Of a stretch of 5,476 nucleotides of DNA, positions 1-5,165 are shown piece after piece. A program made the translations under genes and the position numbers. A model generated the notes under the pieces. The model was given only the letters and a program-made list of their open reading frames with translations. It ran no database searches and was not told the DNA's origin. Positions within the stretch are counted from its first letter, which is position 1. Each line of letters begins with the position of its first letter. Origin of the DNA: an uncultured Litoreibacter sp. (GTDB lineage: Bacteria; Pseudomonadota; Alphaproteobacteria; Rhodobacterales; Rhodobacteraceae); the NCBI GenBank assembly GCA_937928335.1, contig CALFWN010000267.1, positions 1 through 5,476 of the forward strand, read 5' to 3'.

Positions 1-834
1 GGCCCTGATCCGCCACAACCGATGGCGCGGCAGCGTGGAGGGGGCCAGATGGTCCGTGATCCGCTCATAACCCAGCGCGTAGCCGTGGTCATAAGCCCCT
101 GCCCCCATGCAGCGCAGTCGTAGCGTGACATTTTCCATATTATCAAGAGCTTGCACGGTGTTTTTGATCCAAAGATCGGCCTCCATGCCCTCGATCTCGG
201 CCCCATCCACCGGGGCCCGCCCGCCCCAATGCGCATTCTGCTCCAGCAGCACCACGTTCAAACCCGCCTCGCCCGCAGTTTTCGCCGCCTGCAATCCGGC
301 AACGCCCCCGCCAACAATCAGCAGATCGGCAAACAGGTAGAAATGCTCATAGATATCCGCGTCCCGCCCCTTGGGCGCCTTGCCCAGCCCGGCAGCCTTG
401 CGGATGAACGGCTCGAACAGATGTTTCCACGCCGCGCGCGGGTGGATAAACGTCTTGTAATAGAACCCCGCAGGCATGAAGCGCGCGGCGTAATTGTTGA
501 CCACACCCACATCCATCTCAAGCGACGGCCAATGGTTCTGCGAGGTGGCGGTCAGCCCGTCAAACAGCTCCGTCGTGGTGGCGCGGGCATTGGGCTCGAA
601 ATGCCCGTCTTTTCCAAGGTTCATCAGCGCGTTGGGCTCTTCAGGCCCTGCCGCCACAATGCCTCGCGGGCGATGATATTTGAACGAGCGGCCCACCAGC
701 ATCTGGTCATTGCCCAGAAGCGCAGAGGCCAGCGTGTCGCCCGCAAAACCCTTCAGCCTGCGGCCGTTGAATTCAAACCCGACAGATGTGCCGCGATCAA
801 TCAGCCTGCCGCCGTTGCCCAGGCGTGTGCTCAT
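1..834 (-). CDS. soxA: Sarcosine oxidase subunit alpha, N-terminal part (runs off left edge)
   Basis: This is the large subunit of heterotetrameric sarcosine oxidase, a cytoplasmic enzyme that oxidises sarcosine to glycine. In this family the alpha subunit binds NAD and, in its C-terminal GcvT-like half, tetrahydrofolate. The frame is open from the ATG at 834 to base 1, giving 278 codons of a family of roughly 960-1000 residues, so about 70% lies outside. Residues 1-100 match the small N-terminal Fer2-like fold; there is no cysteine before residue 242, so it cannot hold an iron-sulfur cluster. A dinucleotide-binding Rossmann motif follows (LLIVGGGVAG, 171-180) with an acidic residue closing the second strand (LLEQ, Glu198). 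The start is set by the ATGA overlap with the soxD stop and by GGGGGAGG five bases upstream. That layout implies translational coupling to soxD. soxG is expected further left but not seen. Confidence 0.95.
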   Translation of the reverse strand, partial: MSTRLGNGGRLIDRGTSVGFEFNGRRLKGFAGDTLASALLGNDQMLVGRSFKYHRPRGIVAAGPEEPNALMNLGKDGHFEPNARATTTELFDGLTATSQNHWPSLEMDVGVVNNYAARFMPAGFYYKTFIHPRAAWKHLFEPFIRKAAGLGKAPKGRDADIYEHFYLFADLLIVGGGVAGLQAAKTAGEAGLNVVLLEQNAHWGGRAPVDGAEIEGMEADLWIKNTVQALDNMENVTLRLRCMGAGAYDHGYALGYERITDHLAPSTLPRHRLWRIRA

Positions 835-1160
835 GAGAACCTCCCCCAGCTCCAACCCGGCCGCTTGGCCGAAATGGCCGCGCGGATCTCGGCAGGCGGC
901 TCGTAGCTTTGCGCCTCATAGGTGCCGAACACCTCCAGCGTCATCGTGCAACGGGCGGCGTGAAACCACTTGCCGCAGCCATTTGCGTGCCGCCACCGCT
1001 CGAAATGCACGCCTTTGGGGTTTTCGCGCATGAACATGTAAGTCTCGAAATCATCATCTGACGCCCCCACGGTTTCGCGTTTGATATGGGCCTGCCCACC
1101 GGCGGCCAGCTCCGTCTCGTCGGCGTCAATGCCGCAATAGGGACAGGTCAGGATCAGCAT
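831..1160 (-). CDS. soxD: Sarcosine oxidase subunit delta
   Basis: This is the small zinc-binding subunit of heterotetrameric sarcosine oxidase, 109 residues, a normal length for the family. It opens with MLILTCPYCG, and the paired cysteines Cys6 and Cys9 together with His58 and Cys62 (RWRHANGCGKW) are the likely zinc ligands known in this family. The conserved block NPKGVHFERWRHA (residues 48-59) is also present. The frame is open upstream to a further start at 1199, but the ATG at 1160 is chosen because the family begins with this MLILTCPYCG sequence and because GAGAGG lies seven bases upstream (1168-1173). The upstream codons also fall inside a terminator-like hairpin. The stop overlaps the soxA start by four bases. 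Unlike a tight soxBDA arrangement, this gene is separated from soxB by about 550 bases holding another small gene. Confidence 0.95.
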   Translation of the reverse strand: MLILTCPYCGIDADETELAAGGQAHIKRETVGASDDDFETYMFMRENPKGVHFERWRHANGCGKWFHAARCTMTLEVFGTYEAQSYEPPAEIRAAISAKRPGWSWGRFS

Positions 1161-1181
1161 GGCGACACCTCTCGGACACGC

Positions 1182-1213
1182 AAAAAGGCAGCCGCGCAAG
1201 CGCGACTGCCTTC
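1182..1213 (-). terminator. Intrinsic-terminator-like hairpin just before soxD
   Basis: On the minus strand AAGGCAG (1212-1206) pairs with CTGCCTT (1191-1185). After one T-G mismatch (1205/1192), CGCG pairs with CGCG around a four-base loop. The stem is followed directly by TTTTT (1186-1182, with the first two bases also in the stem). This is the form of a Rho-independent terminator for transcription coming from soxB or the small membrane-protein gene. Only 21 bases separate it from the soxD ATG, which leaves no room for a new promoter. If it terminates, it must be leaky or regulated for soxD-soxA to be expressed. It could instead be a processing or stability hairpin. Confidence 0.65.
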
Positions 1214-1228
1214 GAAAATCTTCATCAG

Positions 1229-1246
1229 GTTCGCCGCAGGGCGAAC
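1229..1246 (-). other. Perfect 7-bp hairpin after the small membrane-protein gene
   Basis: GTTCGCC (1229-1235) and GGCGAAC (1240-1246) are perfect complements around a four-base loop. The hairpin begins eight bases after the stop codon of the small membrane-protein gene and sits 16 bases before the terminator-like stem. It has no T-run of its own. It may protect the 3' end of the upstream message or form the first half of a two-hairpin switch. No known riboswitch class is recognised. Confidence 0.45.
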
Positions 1247-1253
1247 GGGGCGG

Positions 1254-1454
1254 TTAGTCCGTTGTGGCTGCGCCACCAACAGCATTTTGATCGATGCCGC
1301 CGGCGGCATTCTGATCAATAAGGCTCGCCGGAAGCTCCGGTGCACTATTCGCGCCCATAAACGCGAGTACGAGGATGAGCAGCCCAATAAGTGCCGCCGC
1401 AACAACCAGTGCCTTGCCGCCCAGACTTTCATCATGTGTTGTATAGTCAGACAT
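1254..1454 (-). CDS. Small single-pass membrane protein, unknown function, between soxB and soxD
   Basis: This is a 66-residue protein that I do not recognise. It has a short, polar, acidic N-terminus (MSDYTTHDES), then one strongly hydrophobic segment at about residues 15-33 (ALVVAAALIGLLILVLAFM), flanked by Lys14 on the N side. A Pro/Ala stretch follows, then two tandem copies of an eight-residue unit (IDQNAAGG 46-53, IDQNAVGG 54-61) and a short TTD tail. There is no signal-peptidase site I would trust, so it probably stays anchored. The start is firm: AAGGAGG lies seven bases upstream, a much better ribosome site than soxB has. It lies in the same direction as the sox genes, 253 bases after soxB and 93 before soxD, with hairpins behind it. 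A role in sarcosine metabolism is suggested only by position; it may be an independent gene inserted in the operon. Confidence 0.8.
   Translation of the reverse strand: MSDYTTHDESLGGKALVVAAALIGLLILVLAFMGANSAPELPASLIDQNAAGGIDQNAVGGAATTD
1272..1319 (-). repeat. Tandem 24-bp coding repeat in the small membrane protein
   Basis: Bases 1296-1319 and 1272-1295 are adjacent 24-base units that match at 18 of 24 positions; all six differences are transitions. They encode IDQNAAGG and IDQNAVGG. The pattern fits one tandem duplication followed by drift with the amino acids almost unchanged. Confidence 0.75.
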
Positions 1455-1461
1455 GAGTGTT

Positions 1462-1468
1462 CCTCCTT
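1462..1468 (-). promoter_or_regulatory. Near-consensus Shine-Dalgarno of the small membrane-protein gene
   Basis: The minus strand reads AAGGAGG followed by seven bases and ATG at 1454. This is the best ribosome-binding site in the window, and it decides that the 66-codon frame is the translated one rather than the longer overlapping frame. Confidence 0.85.
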
Positions 1469-1541
1469 TTGAGTGAGGTCTTCATCGCCTGCCATGCCGT
1501 TTGCATCAATTCCCACTGTCAGATCGGCGGAAATTCGGCCT

Positions 1542-1554
1542 GTTTGCGCCAAAC
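1542..1554. promoter_or_regulatory. Palindrome GTTTG-CGC-CAAAC, operator-like
   Basis: This is a perfect five-base inverted repeat with a three-base centre, 88 bases before the small membrane-protein start. It is short enough to bind a dimeric regulator. No regulator is identified, and chance occurrence is possible. Confidence 0.3.
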
Positions 1555-1581
1555 CGCCCTGAGACGGGCAGCAGAAGTTTG

Positions 1582-1598
1582 CCAGTTCCGGGAACCGG
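1582..1598. promoter_or_regulatory. Inverted repeat centred on GTTCC-G-GGAAC, operator-like
   Basis: CC-A-GTTCC-G-GGAAC-C-GG is a 17-base dyad with one mismatched pair (1584/1596). The one-base centre makes an RNA hairpin unlikely, so a protein-binding site is the better reading. It lies about 130 bases before the small gene, in the AT-richer part of the spacer. Confidence 0.35.
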
Positions 1599-1707
1599 TA
1601 CAATTTTGCCAATTTTCTGCTTGCACTTCGCCATTGTTTCCGTTTTCGCCACAATAACCTGTTCGCGGCGTCAACAATCCATAATGGCACCCCAGCCATG
1701 CCGCTCA

Positions 1708-2952
1708 TCAATGCGCCACCCCCGCCGCCACGCTTTCATCAATGAAGCGGCCTTCCCTGAACCGGTCGAGGCCAAATTCGGCGGTCAGCGGCGAAGAGCC
1801 CTTCGCCATCAGCTCTGCAAATCCCCAGCCCGAGCCCGGAATGGCCTTGAACCCCCCGGTGCCCCAGCCGCAATTGATGAAGCAATTCTCCAAAGGTGTC
1901 TTTGACAGGATCGGTGAGCGGTCCCCGGTGACATCCACAATTCCACCCCATTGGCGCAGCATTTTCAGCCGCGAGATCATCGGGAAGGTCTCGATCAAGG
2001 CCCGTACGGTTTCCTCGATATGATGGAACGAGCCGCGCTGGGTGTAGTTGTTATAGCTGTCCGTGCCGCCGCCAATGACCATTTCGCCCTTGTCGGATTG
2101 CGACAGGTAGCCATGCACCGTGTTGGCCATCACCACGATATCCATGCAGGGCTTGATGGGTTCCGAGACCAGCGCCTGCAGCGCCACGCTCTCAATCGGC
2201 AGCCGGAACCCGGCCATCTCCGCCAGATGCCCGGAATGACCTGCAACCACGATGCCCAGCTTGTCGCAGCCGATAGCCCCGCGCGAGGTCTCGACGCCTG
2301 TCACCTTGCCGTCCTCGCGGGTCACGCCCGTCACTTCGGTCTTTTGCAGGATATCCATGCCCATGTCAGAGCAGGCCCGCGCATAGCCCCAGGCCACCGC
2401 GTCATGGCGCGCGGTGCCGCCACGCGCCTGCCACAGCCCGCCCATCACCGGGTAGCGCGGGCCTTCTATATTCATGATCGGGCAGATTTCCTTGACCCGC
2501 TGGGGCCCGATAAATTCGGTCTTCACACCCTGCAGCGCGTTGGCATAGGCGGTGCGCTGGTAGCCGCGCACCTCATGATGGGTCTGGGCCAGCATCAACA
2601 CGCCGCGCGGGCTGAACATCACATTGTAATTGAGGTCCTGGCTCATCGTCTCATACAGGCTGCGGGCCTTCTCGTAGATCGCCGCTGACGGGTCCTGCAG
2701 GTAGTTCGATCTGATGATCGTGGTGTTGCGCCCGGTATTGCCGCCGCCCAGCCAGCCCTTCTCGATCACCGCCAGATTGGTGATCCCGAAATTCTTGCCC
2801 AGATAATAGGCCGTCGCCAGCCCATGCCCGCCCGCGCCCACGATGATCGCATCATAGCGCGCTTTGGGCTCGGGCGAGGCCCAGGCCCGTTCCCACCCCT
2901 GATGATAGCGGGCGGCTTCACGCGCGATGGCAAAGGCGGAATAGCGTTTCAT
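1708..2952 (-). CDS. soxB: Sarcosine oxidase subunit beta
   Basis: This is the catalytic flavin subunit of heterotetrameric sarcosine oxidase, 414 residues, full length for the family. It oxidises sarcosine at a non-covalent FAD and passes electrons to an FMN attached covalently to a histidine, where oxygen is reduced to peroxide. The FAD-binding Rossmann motif is IIVGAGGHG (residues 36-44), with Glu64 ending the second strand (AVIEKG). His183 in GGTARHDAVAWG is the likely FMN-bearing histidine, by analogy with the bacterial enzymes studied. The C-terminal flavin-contact region reads NCGWGTGGFKAIPGSG. The N-terminus MKRYSAFAIAREAARYHQGW fits the family, so the ATG at 2952 is taken although its ribosome site is weak (GGGG about eight bases upstream). 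The gene is divergent from ruvX and is the first sox gene in the window. Confidence 0.97.
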   Translation of the reverse strand: MKRYSAFAIAREAARYHQGWERAWASPEPKARYDAIIVGAGGHGLATAYYLGKNFGITNLAVIEKGWLGGGNTGRNTTIIRSNYLQDPSAAIYEKARSLYETMSQDLNYNVMFSPRGVLMLAQTHHEVRGYQRTAYANALQGVKTEFIGPQRVKEICPIMNIEGPRYPVMGGLWQARGGTARHDAVAWGYARACSDMGMDILQKTEVTGVTREDGKVTGVETSRGAIGCDKLGIVVAGHSGHLAEMAGFRLPIESVALQALVSEPIKPCMDIVVMANTVHGYLSQSDKGEMVIGGGTDSYNNYTQRGSFHHIEETVRALIETFPMISRLKMLRQWGGIVDVTGDRSPILSKTPLENCFINCGWGTGGFKAIPGSGWGFAELMAKGSSPLTAEFGLDRFREGRFIDESVAAGVAH

Positions 2953-3019
2953 GCAAAAGCCCCAAGACGATGTTCTGTTCCGGGTTTAGCGCCATCTGGG
3001 CGCATGCCGTTTGACCCCG

Positions 3020-3060
3020 CGCGACAATATAGGCGGGCCTCGCGACATACCAGTGTCGCA
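3020..3060. promoter_or_regulatory. Three GCGACA half-sites in the soxB/ruvX divergent region
   Basis: CGCGACA occurs at 3020-3026 and again at 3041-3047, exactly 21 bases apart. TGTCGC at 3054-3059 is the inverted copy and forms a six-base dyad with the second (GCGACA-TACCAG-TGTCGC). On the minus strand a TATATT hexamer (3031-3026) that could be a soxB -10 element abuts the first half-site; no good -35 was found. The sites lie 70-110 bases before soxB and a similar distance before ruvX. This arrangement fits an operator for soxB, ruvX or both. Confidence 0.4.
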
Positions 3061-3141
3061 GCTTGCGATTTTTCGCCTTGGGCTGGATGGACTCTGGTCT
3101 CAAACCACCGCTAACTGGCACCTCACCAAGGCAGGTCTGAC

Positions 3142-3624
3142 ATGGGCGAGATCCACATTGATATCGAGCGTTTCGCGCAGGTCACCGGGGCGGGATGCGC
3201 GCTGGCCGGGCTTGATCTGGGTACACGGACGCTGGGCGTCGCGGTCAGCGACATGTTGCAAAGCGTAGCCACGCCGCTGGAGACCATCAAACGCACCAAA
3301 TTCACCGCCGATGCAGAGGCGCTGCTGGCAATTTGCGCCAGACGCAACATAGGTGGTCTGGTGCTGGGCCTGCCCCTGAATATGGACGGCTCGGACGGGC
3401 CGCGCGCCCAATCCACGCAGGCCTTCGCCCGCAATCTGGCGCGGCTCACCGATCTGCCGATTGTCTATTGGGACGAGCGCCTCTCCACTGTGGCCGCCGA
3501 ACGCGCCCTTCTGGAGGCGGATACGTCGCGCAAACGTCGCGGACAGGTGATTGACCACGTGGCCGCCGGGTTTATCCTGCAAGGGGCGCTGGACAGGCTG
3601 GCGCATCTGAGACGAGGCAGCTGA
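3142..3624 (+). CDS. ruvX: RuvX/YqgF family nuclease (pre-16S rRNA processing, Holliday junction resolvase-like)
   Basis: This is a 160-residue RNase H-fold nuclease. In bacteria the family matures the 5' end of 16S rRNA and has also been described as a Holliday-junction resolvase. The motifs are in order: GLDLGTR (23-29) with the first catalytic Asp25, LGVAVSD (31-37), GLPLNMDGS (76-84), WDERLST (110-116), and a C-terminal Asp138 in [10 protein letters not shown]. The length is typical. The ATG at 3142 is the only reasonable start, because an in-frame TAA lies at 3112-3114. The ribosome site is weak (AGG about six bases upstream). The stop shares one base with the start of the DUF1289 gene, so the two are surely one transcript. 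It is divergent from soxB. Confidence 0.95.
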   Translation: MGEIHIDIERFAQVTGAGCALAGLDLGTRTLGVAVSDMLQSVATPLETIKRTKFTADAEALLAICARRNIGGLVLGLPLNMDGSDGPRAQSTQAFARNLARLTDLPIVYWDERLSTVAAERALLEADTSRKRRGQVIDHVAAGFILQGALDRLAHLRRGS

Positions 3625-3851
3625 TGGATGATCTGTGGAACCGTGACGAGGTGGAAAGCCCCTGCATCAAGATATGCGTGGTCCACCCGGCAGAGCGTAT
3701 CTGCACAGGATGTCTGCGCAGCATGGACGAGATCGCCGCCTGGTCGCGCATGTCCAATGAGGAACGCCGCGCCCTGAAAGCCGCACTGCCCGCCCGCGCC
3801 GAGCGGTTCCGGAAACGCCGTGGTGGCCGGGCCGCACGCCTCCCGAAATAG
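3624..3851 (+). CDS. DUF1289 domain protein
   Basis: This is a 75-residue protein of the DUF1289 family. The conserved pattern begins with SPCIKIC (12-18), continues through RICTGC (25-30), SMDEIAAW (33-40) and MSNEERR (43-49), and ends in a basic tail rich in Arg. The four cysteines (14, 18, 27, 30), as CxxxC...CxxC, suggest a small metal site, probably zinc. The function is unknown in the family; the basic tail would suit nucleic-acid or ribosome contact, but that is speculation. The ATG overlaps the ruvX stop as TGATG, with GAGG six bases upstream inside ruvX, which points to coupled translation. Confidence 0.9.
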   Translation: MDDLWNRDEVESPCIKICVVHPAERICTGCLRSMDEIAAWSRMSNEERRALKAALPARAERFRKRRGGRAARLPK

Positions 3852-3870
3852 CTTCTTTTTGCCGAAAATA

Positions 3871-3921
3871 TGCTCAGGGTGTTTGCCCTTGCGGCTGAGG
3901 GATGAAATCCCTCAAAGAGCA
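3871..3921 (+). other. Possible three-way-junction RNA element before the methyltransferase
   Basis: Three nested stems can form together. TGCTC (3871-3875) pairs with GAGCA (3917-3921). Inside it AGGG (3876-3879) pairs with CCCT (3886-3889), and TGAGGGAT (3896-3903) pairs with ATCCCTCA (3907-3914) around a GAA loop. The outer stem stacks directly on the first inner stem. No T-run follows on either strand, so it is not a normal terminator. The preceding TTTGCCGAAAATA box recalls intergenic sequence common behind Rhodobacterales genes, so this may be one copy of a dispersed element. Confidence 0.45.
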
Positions 3922-3934
3922 AAATAAAACATGC

Positions 3935-3956
3935 GCGGCGCAGCCGCTCTATAAGG
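3935..3956 (+). promoter_or_regulatory. Hairpin followed by the Shine-Dalgarno of the methyltransferase gene
   Basis: GCGGC (3935-3939) pairs with GCCGC (3943-3947) around a GCA loop. Five bases later comes AAGG (3953-3956), which sits six bases before the ATG at 3963. The ribosome site supports that start. The hairpin leaves the site exposed and could insulate it from the structured spacer upstream. Confidence 0.45.
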
Positions 3957-3962
3957 TCACCC

Positions 3963-5111
3963 ATGAGCGCCCCAATAGACCAGTTCGAGATTTTCGCCGT
4001 CGCCCCGCCCGGGCTTGACCATGTCCTGCTGGCCGAAATCCGTGACCTCAAATTTGCATCCGTCACCGCCATTCCCGGCGGGATCAGCTTCAAGGGCGGC
4101 TGGGCTGATATCTGGCGGGCCAATCTTGAACTGCGCGGTGCCACGCGCATCCTGATGCGCATCGGCAGTTTCATGGCCTTCCATCTGGCCCAGCTCGACA
4201 AGCGGGCGATGAAATTTCCCTGGGGCGAGACCCTGCCCATCGGGCTGGCGCTGAAGGTCGAGGTCACCTGCACCGGCTCAAAAATCTATCATGACAAGGC
4301 CGCCGCGCAACGCATTGAAAACGCACTGATCTCTGCGGGATACGCGATCTCTGCCAAGGCAGATGTCAGCCTGAAGGTGCGCATTGATGACAACCGGGTT
4401 ACGCTGTCGCTGGACACATCGGGCGACAGCCTGCACAAGCGCGGCCATAAGCAGGCGGTGGGCAAGGCGCCGATGCGCGAAACGCTTGCCTCGCTCTTTC
4501 TCAGACAGGCGGGCTTTGATGGCTCAGAGCCGGTCTTTGATCCGATGTGCGGCTCCGGCACCTTCCCGATCGAGGCGGCAGAGATGGCCCATAAGCTGCA
4601 ACCCGGCCGCACGCGCGGCTTTGCGTTCGAGCATCTTGCAGGTTTTGACGCCGATGCGTTTGAGGCCATGCGCCGCCCCGCCGCGATAGCCAAAATACCG
4701 GCGCAGTTTTACGGCTCCGACCGCGATGCAGGGGCCATCCGCATGGCCAGGGCCAATGCGGAGCGGGCCGGGCTGGATGATCTCTGCACCTTCCAGAACC
4801 ATAGTTTCACCGAGGCCCGCCCGCCCAGTGGTCCGCCCGGTTGTCCGTCCGGTGGTCCGCCCGGTGGCCTACCCGGTCTGGTGATCACCAACCCGCCCTA
4901 TGGCGGCCGGATCGGCAACAAGCATATGCTGCACGGCCTTTATGCGGGGCTGGGTGACACGCTGCGGCGCCATTTTCCCGGCTGGCGGGCCGCGATCATC
5001 ACCTCAGAGCCGTCACTGGCCAAATCCACCGGCCTGCCTTTCAAGGCCAAATCCGCCCCGGTGCCGCATGGCGGGCTGAAAATCCGGCTGTTTCAAACTG
5101 ATCCGCTCTAG
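3963..5111 (+). CDS. THUMP-domain class I SAM-dependent RNA methyltransferase (RlmL/YpsC type)
   Basis: This is a 382-residue RNA methyltransferase of the UPF0020 / COG0116 type, related to the N-terminal half of E. coli RlmKL, which makes N2-methylguanosine in 23S rRNA. The exact substrate here cannot be read from sequence. A ferredoxin-like and THUMP RNA-binding region spans about residues 5-155, ending in LDTSGDSLHKRGH (150-162). The catalytic domain shows SAM motif I (FDPMCGSGTF, 192-201), the acidic residue after the next strand (GSDRD, 251-255), and motif IV NPPY (310-313), the signature of amino-group methylation. Residues 289-305 are a Gly/Pro repeat not expected in a compact enzyme, placed just before motif IV. 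No RlmK domain is fused. It follows the DUF1289 gene by 111 bases and is convergent with the gene on the right. Confidence 0.9.
   Translation: MSAPIDQFEIFAVAPPGLDHVLLAEIRDLKFASVTAIPGGISFKGGWADIWRANLELRGATRILMRIGSFMAFHLAQLDKRAMKFPWGETLPIGLALKVEVTCTGSKIYHDKAAAQRIENALISAGYAISAKADVSLKVRIDDNRVTLSLDTSGDSLHKRGHKQAVGKAPMRETLASLFLRQAGFDGSEPVFDPMCGSGTFPIEAAEMAHKLQPGRTRGFAFEHLAGFDADAFEAMRRPAAIAKIPAQFYGSDRDAGAIRMARANAERAGLDDLCTFQNHSFTEARPPSGPPGCPSGGPPGGLPGLVITNPPYGGRIGNKHMLHGLYAGLGDTLRRHFPGWRAAIITSEPSLAKSTGLPFKAKSAPVPHGGLKIRLFQTDPL
4826..4877 (+). repeat. 12-bp coding minisatellite in the methyltransferase gene
   Basis: Four 12-base units lie in tandem at 4826, 4838, 4850 and 4862, followed by a four-base remnant (CGGT). 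Unit three is CGGTGGTCCGCC; units one, two and four differ from it at one, two and three positions. Because the unit is divisible by three, the frame is kept and each unit adds four residues close to Gly-Gly-Pro-Pro. It looks like slippage from an original GPPG loop. Confidence 0.85.
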
Positions 5112-5161
5112 GTTCGGCCCACTCTAGGCTTGGCCCGCTCCAGAACCGACCCGCTTCAGAA
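5106..5161. repeat. Degenerate 16-bp tandem repeat across the methyltransferase stop codon
   Basis: Units start at 5106 (CTCTAGGTTCGGCCCA), 5122 (CTCTAGGCTTGGCCCG) and 5138 (CTCCAGAACCGACCCG), with a partial copy at 5154 (CTTCAGAA). The first two agree at 13 of 16 positions and the second and third at 10 of 16. The TAG stop (5109-5111) lies inside the first unit. The array fills the gap between two convergent genes; no clear terminator stem with a T-run is seen there. Confidence 0.6.
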
Positions 5162-5165
5162 AAAC

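Larger units (their letters stand above)
1455..1707 (-). promoter_or_regulatory. soxB to small-gene spacer, probable promoter/operator region
   Basis: This is 253 bases without a convincing gene, less GC-rich than the flanking coding DNA. No strong terminator follows soxB; a weak GGCA/TGCC stem (1686-1689 with 1699-1702) has no T-run. Two palindromes are present, at 1542-1554 and 1582-1598, and the region ends with the strong ribosome site of the small gene. A TTGACG hexamer occurs on the minus strand about 210 bases before that gene, but I find no well-spaced -10 partner. The length and content suggest that the small gene has its own control. The alternative is a long untranslated spacer within one transcript. 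Confidence 0.4.

Noticed and set aside
151..906. Long plus-strand open frame opposite soxA and soxD
   Set aside because: It is antisense to confidently identified genes. Its composition (many Arg, His, Gln) is typical of the complement of GC-rich codons.
1222..1246. CTGATGA on the minus strand directly after a hairpin, as in a hammerhead ribozyme core
   Set aside because: The next eight bases cannot form stem II, the GAA is followed by G instead of A, and the cleavage triplet before the hairpin is not NUH. Only one of the core elements is present.
1154..1708. Long minus-strand frame starting at an ATG that overlaps the soxB stop (TGATG) and covering the small membrane-protein gene in another frame
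   Set aside because: It lacks recognisable protein character, is rich in Arg, Cys and Trp, has no ribosome site of its own and runs through the terminator hairpin. The 66-codon frame has the strong Shine-Dalgarno and a clean membrane segment.
1951..2688. Long plus-strand open frame opposite soxB
   Set aside because: It is antisense to soxB, rich in His and Arg, with no family resemblance; it is a shadow of third-position GC bias.
2953..3141. Glycine riboswitch upstream of soxB, considered because the pathway makes glycine
   Set aside because: None of the conserved glycine-aptamer core sequences is visible on the minus strand in this region.
3896..3914. Strong 8-bp hairpin as a terminator after the DUF1289 gene
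   Set aside because: What follows on the plus strand is A-rich, with no T-run, and no T-run follows on the minus strand either.
3572..4273. Long minus-strand open frame opposite the DUF1289 and methyltransferase genes
   Set aside because: It crosses two real genes and their spacer, is rich in Ser and Arg, and shows no recognisable domain.
4826..5161. The two repeat arrays as a CRISPR or mobile-element trace
   Set aside because: The units are 12 and 16 bases, directly adjacent with no spacers, and no inverted ends or target duplications are present. Slippage explains them.
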